A program made the position numbers and the translations under genes. Below are positions 41,568 through 48,802 of a DNA stretch of 64,000 nucleotides, one piece after another. Positions within the stretch are counted from its first letter, which is position 1. Each line of letters begins with the position of its first letter. The notes under the pieces were generated by a model. The model had not been told where the DNA came from, did not search any database, and saw only the letters and a program-made list of their open reading frames with translations. Source of the DNA: JAKLFA01 sp964450385 (GTDB lineage: Bacteria > Omnitrophota > Gorgyraeia > Zapsychrales > JANLHA01); contig CAYVEC010000001.1 in the NCBI GenBank assembly GCA_964450385.1, forward strand, positions 62,001-126,000, given 5' to 3'.

Positions 41568-43367
41568 ATGAAGGGATATATCAAGATCCTGGGGTTTTTG
41601 AAAGATTATAAACGGCTTTTTGCCTTTTCGGTGATCGCGATGTTCATCTCGAGCGCCTTTGAAGGCATCCAGCTGTCCTTTCTTATTCCGTTGACGGACC
41701 GCATTTTCAATAATCGTCCGATCGTGATCCCGAACAAATTGCCGGAACCTCTGGTCCGGCTTGTCGATCAGCTGAACGCCATCTCTCCGGAGACCCTGTT
41801 TTGGACCCTGCCGTTCGTGGCGATTGTGATGATCATTGTGAAGAACGCCTTTGTCTTTTTGTATGGGTATCTGATGAATGACCTCTCGCAGCAGGTCCTC
41901 CGTGACGTGCGGATGAAGATCTATCAGAAGATCCAGTATCTCTCGCTGGACTATTTCAGCACAAAACGGACCGGGGAATTGATCTCGCGGATCACGAATG
42001 ATGTATCGCTCATTGAGAACGCGGTTTCGTACGGGATTACGGATCTTTTTACCCAGACCTTTCTTCTCATATCGTATGTGATCATTGCGCTTGTGATTAA
42101 TTTTAAAGCGGCGCTTGTGATCTTTTGTATCCTCCCGTGGATCATCTGGCCGATCGCGGTCTTGGGCCGAAAGATCAAGAAGCTCACCCTCGGTGAGCAG
42201 GAGAGCATGGCCGACATCAGTTCGATCCTCCTTGAGACGATCTCGGGGGTCAAGGTGATCAAGGCCTTTTGTACCGAGGATCAGGAGATCGAGAGGTTCC
42301 GGCAGAAGAATTTTTACTGCTACAGGGTCAAGATGAAGTCAACGGTCAAGACCAAACTCCTCGTACCGATTTCAGACGCCTTTGGCGTCCTTTGCGGGAT
42401 CCTTGTGATCCTCGGGCTCGGGCGTCAGGTGATGTCCGGGGCGTTGTCGTTTGGTGTCTTCGGTGTTTTTCTCGCCGCGGTCCTTTCGATCATCCGGCCG
42501 ATCAAAAAATTAGGCAATGTCCATGCGATCATGCAGCGCGCGATCTCAGCCCAAGAGCGGATTCATGAAGTCCTGGATGAGCAGCCGACGGTCAAAGAGG
42601 CGGCGGCCCCGGTCGATGTTGCGGCCTTGCGAGAGGCGATCACCGTCGAGGCTGTCGATTTTTCCTATAGCCGAGAGGATGAGCCCGTGCTTCATGGGAT
42701 CGATCTCACGATCCGGCGGGGCGAGCTCGTCGCGATCGTGGGCCCGACCGGATCCGGCAAGACCACGCTCGTGAACCTGATCCCGCGATTTTATGATCCA
42801 ACGCGCGGCCGGGTCCTTTTTGACGGCCACGACCTGCGGGATGTCTCGTTTAAGTCGCTCCGGTCCCGGATCGGGATCGTGCTTCAGGAAAATTTTTTAT
42901 TCAATGACACGGTTCGCGCCAATATTGCTTACGGTCGGCCTGGGGTGACCGATGCCGAGATCGAGGCGGCGGCCCAGCGCGCCTACGCCCACGGGTTTAT
43001 TTCGGATCTGCCTCAGGGCTACGCGACCGTGATCGGCGAGCGGGGATTCCGTCTTTCCGGAGGGGAAAAACAGCGGATCGCGATTGCGCGGGCCATCCTG
43101 AGTAACCCAGAGATCCTCATCCTGGATGAGGCCACGAGTTCGCTTGATTCAGAATCGGAACAATATATCAAAGAGGCCTTGGATGACCTGATGAAAGGGC
43201 GGACGGTTGTGGCGATCGCCCATCGGCTCTCCACCGTCATCCAGGCGGATAAGATCGTCGTGATCCAGGACGGCCGTATCGTGGGGATGGGTCGGCATGA
43301 GGAGCTGCTCAAGGCCGGGGGGCTGTATCAGCGTCTTTATGAGACCCAGTTTGAGGTTTCGTCGTAG
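41568..43367 (+). CDS. MsbA-like ABC exporter (lipid A-core flippase candidate)
   Basis: The 599-residue half-transporter has six membrane helices in the first 330 residues, with the coupling motif DYFSTKRTGELISRITND, then a nucleotide-binding domain: Walker A GPTGSGKTT (about residues 391-399), Q-loop VLQENFLFNDTV, signature LSGGEKQR, Walker B ILILDEATSSLD and H-loop IAHRLST. The start is ATG 41568 after AAAGGA. The family includes many multidrug and lipid exporters; the divergent lpxB makes lipid A flipping the best guess, not proof. Confidence 0.88.
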   Translation: MKGYIKILGFLKDYKRLFAFSVIAMFISSAFEGIQLSFLIPLTDRIFNNRPIVIPNKLPEPLVRLVDQLNAISPETLFWTLPFVAIVMIIVKNAFVFLYGYLMNDLSQQVLRDVRMKIYQKIQYLSLDYFSTKRTGELISRITNDVSLIENAVSYGITDLFTQTFLLISYVIIALVINFKAALVIFCILPWIIWPIAVLGRKIKKLTLGEQESMADISSILLETISGVKVIKAFCTEDQEIERFRQKNFYCYRVKMKSTVKTKLLVPISDAFGVLCGILVILGLGRQVMSGALSFGVFGVFLAAVLSIIRPIKKLGNVHAIMQRAISAQERIHEVLDEQPTVKEAAAPVDVAALREAITVEAVDFSYSREDEPVLHGIDLTIRRGELVAIVGPTGSGKTTLVNLIPRFYDPTRGRVLFDGHDLRDVSFKSLRSRIGIVLQENFLFNDTVRANIAYGRPGVTDAEIEAAAQRAYAHGFISDLPQGYATVIGERGFRLSGGEKQRIAIARAILSNPEILILDEATSSLDSESEQYIKEALDDLMKGRTVVAIAHRLSTVIQADKIVVIQDGRIVGMGRHEELLKAGGLYQRLYETQFEVSS

Positions 43368-43436
43368 GAGAGGATGCCGCGGTCTGGAGAGCGCCTGGGG
43401 GGCGGTCGCAATTTTGGGGCAGGCTTAAATTTTTAG

Positions 43437-43464
43437 TTGAATTTACATTTTTTTTTGTTAAAAT
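43437..43464 (+). promoter_or_regulatory. Promoter of rpsB-tsf-pyrH-frr
   Basis: TTGAAT (43437-43442), 16-bp spacer rich in T, TAAAAT (43459-43464), in an AT-rich patch. The start is predicted near 43471. Confidence 0.6.
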
Positions 43465-43470
43465 ACCACA

Positions 43471-43628
43471 AACTTTTCGTCGTGGCCGTTGCCCTGTAAA
43501 GTGAAAGGCGCGGCAAATGTGGGCACAGGGCCCAACCCACCATCTAGGGTGGGATAACAGTATTCCGTTTATGTTCACTTGACCGATGTGATCGGGACAC
43601 CCATAAGCGGATCATCAAGGAGTGATTC
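43471..43628 (+). promoter_or_regulatory. rpsB 5' leader with alternative hairpins
   Basis: The leader is about 158 nt. TGGGC/GCCCA (43520-43534) and CCCACC/GGTGGG (43536-43553) form adjacent stems. GTGGG (43519-43523) can instead pair with CCCAC (43536-43540), which excludes both. Ribosomal protein S2 represses its own operon in other bacteria; a similar role here is inferred. Confidence 0.4.
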
Positions 43629-44423
43629 ATGCCATCAGAAGTATTAAAGAAACTGCTCGAATGCGGAGTGCATTTTGGGCACCAGACCCGTCGGTGGAAT
43701 CCGAAGATGCAGCGCTTTATTTTTGGTCAGCGCAGCGGGATCCATATCATCGATCTCGAGAAGACGGAGCAGCAGCTCGGCCTGGCCCGGGAGTTCGCGA
43801 AGACGGTCGCGGCCAAGGGCGGGAGGGTGTTGTTCGTCGGGACGAAGAAACAGGCGCGTGATGTGATGGCCGCGGAGGCCGCGCGCGCGGGGATGCCCTA
43901 CATCACCAACCGTTGGCTCGGGGGCCTGCTCACGAATTTTGAGACCATCAGAAAGTCGCTCGATAAGCTCTTTCAGATCGAGAAGATGGAGGCCGATGGG
44001 GTTTTTCAGAATCTGAAGAAAAAAGAGGTGGCGCAGATCCTTAAGACCAAGGAGAAGATTCTTCGAGATCTCGGAGGGATCCGTGAGATGCTCTCTCTTC
44101 CCGAGGCCATTTTTGTGATCGATACCAAACGCGAGGAGACCGCGGTCAAAGAGGCGACCCGGCTCGGGATCCCACTGATCGGGCTCCTGGACACGAATGC
44201 CGATCCGGATGTGATCCAGTATCCGGTGCCGGGCAATGATGATGCCTTAAAATCCATTCGTTATATCGCGACCGTGGTTGCTGACGGGATCATTGAGGGG
44301 CGGAGGGTGTTTTTAGAGACCGAGAGCCTGAGGATTCGGAAGTCTGACAAGGCTGAGGAAAAGGGCAAGACCGTTGAGGCCGTTGTGTCAGACGTGCCAG
44401 CGGATGCCGCGGCTGCTGAATAG
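43629..44423 (+). CDS. rpsB: 30S ribosomal protein S2
   Basis: The 264-residue product shows the S2 sequence throughout: LLECGVHFGHQTRRWNPKM, FIFGQRSGIHIIDLEKT, TNRWLGGLLTNF, LPEAIFVIDTKREETAVKEA, GLLDTNADPDVIQYPVPGNDDA, with an acidic, Ala-rich C-terminal tail. It is part of the small subunit near the anti-Shine-Dalgarno region. It heads the conserved rpsB-tsf-pyrH-frr operon. AAGGAGTG precedes the start. Confidence 0.98.
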   Translation: MPSEVLKKLLECGVHFGHQTRRWNPKMQRFIFGQRSGIHIIDLEKTEQQLGLAREFAKTVAAKGGRVLFVGTKKQARDVMAAEAARAGMPYITNRWLGGLLTNFETIRKSLDKLFQIEKMEADGVFQNLKKKEVAQILKTKEKILRDLGGIREMLSLPEAIFVIDTKREETAVKEATRLGIPLIGLLDTNADPDVIQYPVPGNDDALKSIRYIATVVADGIIEGRRVFLETESLRIRKSDKAEEKGKTVEAVVSDVPADAAAAE

Positions 44424-44465
44424 GCCGTGGTGTAGAGGCGGGTCGATAAGAGAAAGGGACGTGTG

Positions 44466-44996
44466 ATGGCACCATCAGTAGATCAGATCAAAGAGCTTCG
44501 TGAGATGACCTCGTGCGGGGTCATTGAGTGTAAAAAGGCCTTGGAAGAGGCCGGCGGTGATTTCGATAAGGCCAAGAAGATCCTGCAGCAGCGGGGTCTT
44601 GAGGTCGCGGCAAAGAAGAGCGGCCGAACGGCGAAGGAGGGACGGGTCGAGATCTATGTTCATCCCGGCAATAAGATCGCAGTCATGGTCGAGATGAACT
44701 GCGAGACGGATTTTGTGGCGCGGAACACCGATTTTATCACCTTCGCAAAAGATGTGGCGATGCATATTGCGGCCATGAGCCCGCGATATGTTTCAGAGGC
44801 GGATGTGCCTGAGGATGTGCTCGCCGGGGTTCCGGACCGAGCCGTCTTTATTAAGGAAGCCTGCCTCATGGCCCAGCCGTTCGTGAAGGACCCCAAAAAG
44901 ACGATCCAAGATTATCTTAATGAGATCGTGGCGAAGATCGGGGAGAATATGTTCGTGGGTCGGTTTGAACGATATAAGGTCGGCGAGCGTGGCTAA
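44466..44996 (+). CDS. tsf: Elongation factor Ts, short form
   Basis: The 176-residue product has the UBA-like N-terminus (IKELREMTSCGVIECKKALEEAGGDFDKA) and the EF-Tu-contacting core (GNKIAVMVEMNCETDFVARN), but a second core subdomain present in the 280-residue E. coli protein is missing, as in Thermus-type EF-Ts. It exchanges GDP for GTP on EF-Tu. The start is ATG 44466 (a GTG directly before it, at 44463, is also possible). It overlaps pyrH by 8 bp. Confidence 0.95.
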   Translation: MAPSVDQIKELREMTSCGVIECKKALEEAGGDFDKAKKILQQRGLEVAAKKSGRTAKEGRVEIYVHPGNKIAVMVEMNCETDFVARNTDFITFAKDVAMHIAAMSPRYVSEADVPEDVLAGVPDRAVFIKEACLMAQPFVKDPKKTIQDYLNEIVAKIGENMFVGRFERYKVGERG

Positions 44997-45708
44997 GGGA
45001 CCGAGATATCAGCGGATCTTGCTCAAGTTGAGCGGCGAGGCCCTGCTCGGTGACGGGCAGCACGGCATCGATGCCGAGGTCTGCGCATCCTTGGCCCGGG
45101 AGGTCAAGGAGGTCCGGGATCTTGGGGTCACGGTCGCGCTGGTGGTCGGCGGCGGCAATATCTTTCGAGGGCAGGTTGCCTCGAAGGCCTTTGGGCTTGA
45201 CCGGTCGGTCGCTGATTATATGGGGATGCTCGCGACGGTCTTGAATGGGCTGGCCCTTCAGAACGCCCTTGAAAAGGTGGGGGTCGAGACGCGGGTCATG
45301 ACGGCGATCGCGATGTCGGCGGTGGCCGAACCCTATATCCGGCGACGGGCCATGCGGCATCTTGAGAAGGGACGGGTCGTGATCTTTGTCGCGGGCACGG
45401 GAAACCCGTATTTCACCACGGACACGGCCGCGGCCCTGCGCGCCGCCGAGATCGGGGCGGATGTCCTGTTTAAGGCGACCAAGGTGGATGGGGTGTATTC
45501 GGCGGACCCGGTGACGCATCCGGAGGCGACACGGTTTGAGGCCCTGTCGTTCATGGAGGTCCTTCAGAAGGGGCTGAACGTGATGGATTCGACGGCGGTC
45601 AGCATGTGTATGAACAATCACATGCCGATCGTCGTTTTTAATTTAACGCAGGCGGGGAACATTAAGCGTGCGGTCCTGGGTGAGGTGATCGGGACCGTTG
45701 TTCACTGA
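44989..45708 (+). CDS. pyrH: Uridylate kinase (UMP kinase)
   Basis: The 239-residue amino-acid-kinase-fold enzyme phosphorylates UMP to UDP. Motifs: RILLKLSGEALLG, VALVVGGGNIFRG, VADYMGMLATVLNGLAL, FVAGTGNPYFTTDTAAALRA split by short steps, TKVDGVYSADP. The start is GTG 44989 inside the end of tsf; the open frame runs further upstream without homology. The N-terminus KGPRYQRILLK matches the family. Confidence 0.97.
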   Translation: MAKGPRYQRILLKLSGEALLGDGQHGIDAEVCASLAREVKEVRDLGVTVALVVGGGNIFRGQVASKAFGLDRSVADYMGMLATVLNGLALQNALEKVGVETRVMTAIAMSAVAEPYIRRRAMRHLEKGRVVIFVAGTGNPYFTTDTAAALRAAEIGADVLFKATKVDGVYSADPVTHPEATRFEALSFMEVLQKGLNVMDSTAVSMCMNNHMPIVVFNLTQAGNIKRAVLGEVIGTVVH

Positions 45709-45722
45709 TCGGGGAGGGTGAC

Positions 45723-46283
45723 ATGCTGAAAGAATTGAAAAGGGATGTTGAGGGAAAGATGAAAAAGGCCTTTGAGTCGGCGGAACGCGAGCTGGCCGAG
45801 GTCCGGACCGGGAGGGCACATCCGGGGTTGATCGAGGGGCTTCATGCGGATTATTATGGGACCCCGACGATGCTGAAGCAGATGGCGTCGATCACTGTGC
45901 CGGATCCGCACACGATCGTGATCCAGCCGTGGGATCCGACGGCGATCCCTGAGATCGAAAAGGCGATCGTGAATAATCCTAAGCTGGGTCTTTCTCCGTC
46001 GAATGACGGCAAGGTGTTACGTCTCAATATTCCGCAGCTTTCTCAAGAGCGGCGCGAGGAACTTCAGAAGCTGGCGCGTCAGATGGCCGAGCACGGACGG
46101 GTTTCCCTCCGGACGATCCGCCGCGAGGCGAATGACCGGATCAAGAAGACCCAGTCCGAAGGCACGGTCTCTGAGGATGACTGCGCCCGCGCTACCGATG
46201 AGATCCAGAAGATGACGGACCGCTTTATCAGCGACATCGATCACGCCCTTGATAAGAAATTGAAAGACCTGATCGCGATTTAA
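45723..46283 (+). CDS. frr: Ribosome recycling factor
   Basis: The 186-residue, near-standard-length product has the family blocks GRAHPGLIEGLHADYYG, TPTMLKQMASITVPDPHTIVIQPWD (in parts), LRLNIPQLSQERREEL and SLRTIRREANDRIKK. It splits post-termination ribosomes with EF-G. It is the last gene of the rpsB operon, 14 bp after pyrH, and is followed by three tRNA genes. Confidence 0.97.
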   Translation: MLKELKRDVEGKMKKAFESAERELAEVRTGRAHPGLIEGLHADYYGTPTMLKQMASITVPDPHTIVIQPWDPTAIPEIEKAIVNNPKLGLSPSNDGKVLRLNIPQLSQERREELQKLARQMAEHGRVSLRTIRREANDRIKKTQSEGTVSEDDCARATDEIQKMTDRFISDIDHALDKKLKDLIAI

Positions 46284-46358
46284 CGCGCGTGGCCCGCGCA
46301 CGTTTGAGGCACGGGCGTGGTGTTGGGGATTGTTCTTTTTCAATAGGATATGACGTGT

Positions 46359-46434
46359 GACCCACTAGCTCATCTGGTAGAGCACAGCCCTTTTAAGGCT
46401 GGTGTACCGCGTTCGAGTCGCGGGTGGGTCACCA
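46359..46434 (+). tRNA. tRNA-Lys (anticodon TTT)
   Basis: 76 nt with the terminal CCA encoded. The acceptor GACCCAC pairs with GTGGGTC, the D-arm is GCTC...GAGC, the anticodon stem CAGCC/GGCTG holds loop CTTTTAA (anticodon TTT), and the T-arm is CCGCG-TTCGAGT-CGCGG. Confidence 0.95.
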
Positions 46435-46514
46435 TGATTTGCCCTTTCTTGAGGCATCAGGGTCCGTCGACATCGTGGGCCCTGATGTCCGGGGAGGCGC
46501 CCAGGTCGTGGTGC

Positions 46515-46596
46515 GGGCGGATGGCGGAATTGGTAGACGCGCTAGTCTTAGGAACTAGTGGGGAAACTCATGGAGGTTCAAGTCCTCTTCCGCCCA
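46515..46596 (+). tRNA. tRNA-Leu (anticodon TAG)
   Basis: 82 nt, no encoded CCA. The acceptor GGGCGGA pairs with TCCGCCC, the anticodon stem CTAGT/ACTAG holds loop CTTAGGA (anticodon TAG), followed by a long class II variable arm and T-arm GAGGTTCAAGTCCTC. Confidence 0.93.
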
Positions 46597-46620
46597 CTTA
46601 TTTCAGGGAAGCGGCGTATC

Positions 46621-46639
46621 GTGTGGTATAATATCACAC
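46621..46639 (+). promoter_or_regulatory. Palindrome overlapping a TATAAT upstream of tRNA-Gly
   Basis: GTGTGGTATAATATCACAC is a near-perfect dyad whose centre contains TATAAT (46627-46632). It could be the promoter of tRNA-Gly and the PTS/YvcK genes, with an operator on top of the -10. The -35 is weak. Confidence 0.4.
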
Positions 46640-46655
46640 ATCGCGTGGCACACAT

Positions 46656-46729
46656 GCGGCGGTAATTCAGTTGGCTAGAATGCCACCTTGCCAAGGTGGA
46701 TGTCGTGGGTTCGAATCCCATCCGCCGCT
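46656..46729 (+). tRNA. tRNA-Gly (anticodon GCC)
   Basis: 74 nt, no encoded CCA. The acceptor GCGGCGG pairs with CCGCCGC, the anticodon stem CCACC/GGTGG holds loop TTGCCAA (anticodon GCC), and the T-arm is GTGGG-TTCGAAT-CCCAT. A T-rich stretch follows. Confidence 0.93.
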
Positions 46730-46811
46730 TTATTTTTTATCATGCCTGCAGTTTGGTGAGGGGCCTTGCTGAACGGGGCGGGACAGAGGTGTATAGGAAG
46801 GTGAGGGAAGA

Positions 46812-47273
46812 ATGAAGATCATGGATTTTTTATGCGCGGAGGCGGTAAGTGCCGACCTTAAGTCGCAGACCAAACGTGAGGTCATCGAAGAGCTCGTTGA
46901 CCTTCTTGTCGACGCTGGATCTGTTTCGAAGAAGATCCGAGGGAAACTCATCGAGGTTCTGATGGCGCGGGAGGCCCTTGGCTCGACGGCTATCGGTCAG
47001 AGCATCGCGATCCCTCACGGTAAGTGTGAAAATGTGACAACCCTGACCGCCGCTCTTGGGGTGAGTAAAAAGGGTGTCGATTTCGATTCTCTCGATGGCG
47101 AACCTGCCCATATCTTTTTCCTGCTGGTGGCGCCAGTCGATTCGGCTGGACCCCATTTGAAGGCCCTGGCCCGGATTTCTCGCCTATTAAAAGACAAGTA
47201 TTTTCGTGATAATCTCCGGAACGCCAAAGATGTCGAGGATATGCTAAGCCTGATTCGTCAGGAAGCCGATTAA
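46812..47273 (+). CDS. PTS EIIA component (PtsN/fructose-type)
   Basis: The 153-residue EIIA (mannitol/fructose/Ntr family) has the phosphorylated His69 in IAIPHGKC, preceded by the conserved LMAREALGSTAIG. No EIIB or EIIC domain is attached or nearby, so it is probably regulatory like PtsN, not a transporter part. It is followed 11 bp later by YvcK and then HPr and Enzyme I. The start follows GTGAGGGAAGA. Confidence 0.9.
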   Translation: MKIMDFLCAEAVSADLKSQTKREVIEELVDLLVDAGSVSKKIRGKLIEVLMAREALGSTAIGQSIAIPHGKCENVTTLTAALGVSKKGVDFDSLDGEPAHIFFLLVAPVDSAGPHLKALARISRLLKDKYFRDNLRNAKDVEDMLSLIRQEAD

Positions 47274-47284
47274 ACAGACACGCC

Positions 47285-48526
47285 ATGTCAACGAACTTGA
47301 TTAAGTGGCTCTACCCCGGGATGAGGATCAAACGGTGGTTGCTGACCTCGTTGGCTGGATTGTTTGTCGTGACCGGGGGGGCTATGGCCCTCAGTTCGTC
47401 CTATGTCTTTGTTAAATTCTTCGGCCTGGTCATTATTCTTTGCGGTGTCGTCCTGATTGTCCTTGGGACCGGCAAGATGATTGTCTCCCTGATCACCCTT
47501 TTCCTTCCCCGCGGTGAACGCGAACTCGTCAATATTCTCTATCAGCGTCGATATCTAGAGCGCGGTCCGAAGATCGTCTGTGTCGGCGGTGGGCATGGGC
47601 TTTCTCATCTCCTTCTCGGGTTGAAGGAATATACGTCGAATCTTACAGCGATCGTTACCGTGGCTGACAGCGGCGGGTCCTCAGGCCGACTCCGCGAGGA
47701 ATTCAATATTGTCGCCCCTGGTGACATTCGTAATTGTCTTGTGGCCCTGGCCGATGCCCCGGCCTTGATGGGCGAGCTGTTCCAGTTTCGTTTTTCGCAG
47801 TCGTCGGAATTGAAGGGGCACAATTTTGGGAATCTCTTTTTGACCGCGATGGTCCAGTTGACCGGCGACTTTGAGAAGGCGGTTCAGGAGTCGTCACGGG
47901 TTCTCGCGATTAGGGGGAACGTTGTTCCGTCGACAGTGACCAATGTCCATTTGGTCGCTGAATATGAGGACGGCTCGGTGACCAAGGGTGAGGCGGATAT
48001 CCCGAACACCCGGTCGCGGATCCGCCGGGTCTTTCTTCAGCCGGAGAACTCCCCCGCCACGCCTCAGGCCCTTGAGGCGATCAGTGAGGCGGATGTCGTC
48101 ATCTTAGGCCCGGGGAGCCTCTATACGAGCCTGATCCCCAACATCCTGGTGACGGGCATGACCGAGGCTCTATCGCGTTCGCGTGCTTTGAAAATTTATG
48201 TCTGCAATGTCATGACCCAGCAGGGGGAGACGGATGGGTTTTCCGCTGCGGACCACGTCCGCGCCCTGATTGGTCACGGCGATAAACATATGCTGGAGGT
48301 CTGCCTGATCAATAATGCCATTCCGTCGGAGAATGTCCTCAGCCGTTATCGCGGGGCTGATTCATTTCCGGTGACGGCGGATGAGGACGCGATCCGGTCG
48401 CTCGGGTATTCGGTTTTCGCGACCGACCTATTGGAGATGGGCAGCACCTATATCCGTCATGATTCGGTGAAATTGACGAAGGCTTTGATCAGATTAATCG
48501 AGCGCTATCGGGTGATCAAACGGTAG
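47285..48526 (+). CDS. YvcK/CofD-like protein with N-terminal membrane anchor
   Basis: The product is 413 residues. Residues about 18-37 and 44-66 are two membrane helices; the rest is the YvcK/GlmR fold with VCVGGGHGLSHLLLGLK, ADSGGSSGRLREEF, APGDIRNCLVALAD, KGHNFGNLFL and VILGPGSLYTSLIPN. In Gram-positive bacteria YvcK binds UDP-sugars and is needed for growth on gluconeogenic carbon. Soluble forms are usual there, so the membrane anchor is noteworthy. Its place between EIIA and HPr parallels the B. subtilis yvcK-crh neighbourhood. Confidence 0.92.
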   Translation: MSTNLIKWLYPGMRIKRWLLTSLAGLFVVTGGAMALSSSYVFVKFFGLVIILCGVVLIVLGTGKMIVSLITLFLPRGERELVNILYQRRYLERGPKIVCVGGGHGLSHLLLGLKEYTSNLTAIVTVADSGGSSGRLREEFNIVAPGDIRNCLVALADAPALMGELFQFRFSQSSELKGHNFGNLFLTAMVQLTGDFEKAVQESSRVLAIRGNVVPSTVTNVHLVAEYEDGSVTKGEADIPNTRSRIRRVFLQPENSPATPQALEAISEADVVILGPGSLYTSLIPNILVTGMTEALSRSRALKIYVCNVMTQQGETDGFSAADHVRALIGHGDKHMLEVCLINNAIPSENVLSRYRGADSFPVTADEDAIRSLGYSVFATDLLEMGSTYIRHDSVKLTKALIRLIERYRVIKR

Positions 48527-48538
48527 GGGGAGGGGCGG

Positions 48539-48802
48539 ATGCCCAGGGTTGAACAGGACATTGTGATCCGTCATACGCAGGGCCTTCATGCCCGGCCGGC
48601 CGCGCTCTTTGTTCAAATCGCTTCTAAATATGACGCCTCATTGACCATCGTCAAAGAGGCGGAGACGGTTAACGGCAAATCGATTATGGGGATTCTGATG
48701 CTCGGGGCCCAGCAGGGAAGTCAGCTTCAGCTCATCGCTGATGGGGAGGATGCCGAGGAGATGATCATGGAGCTAGAAAGGTTTTTGACCGAACATGAAT
48801 GA
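48539..48802 (+). CDS. ptsH: HPr phosphocarrier protein
   Basis: The 87-residue product has the active His17 in TQGLHARPA and a serine at the regulatory position, Ser48 in NGKSIMGIL, so control by an HPr kinase is possible; no hprK gene is in the window. It accepts phosphate from Enzyme I and passes it to EIIA. It lies 12 bp after yvcK and overlaps ptsI by 8 bp. Confidence 0.95.
   Translation: MPRVEQDIVIRHTQGLHARPAALFVQIASKYDASLTIVKEAETVNGKSIMGILMLGAQQGSQLQLIADGEDAEEMIMELERFLTEHE

Noticed and set aside
46350..46631. Small open frame across the tRNA-Lys/tRNA-Leu region
   Set aside because: It overlaps two well-formed tRNA genes, and its peptide is a translation of tRNA sequence.
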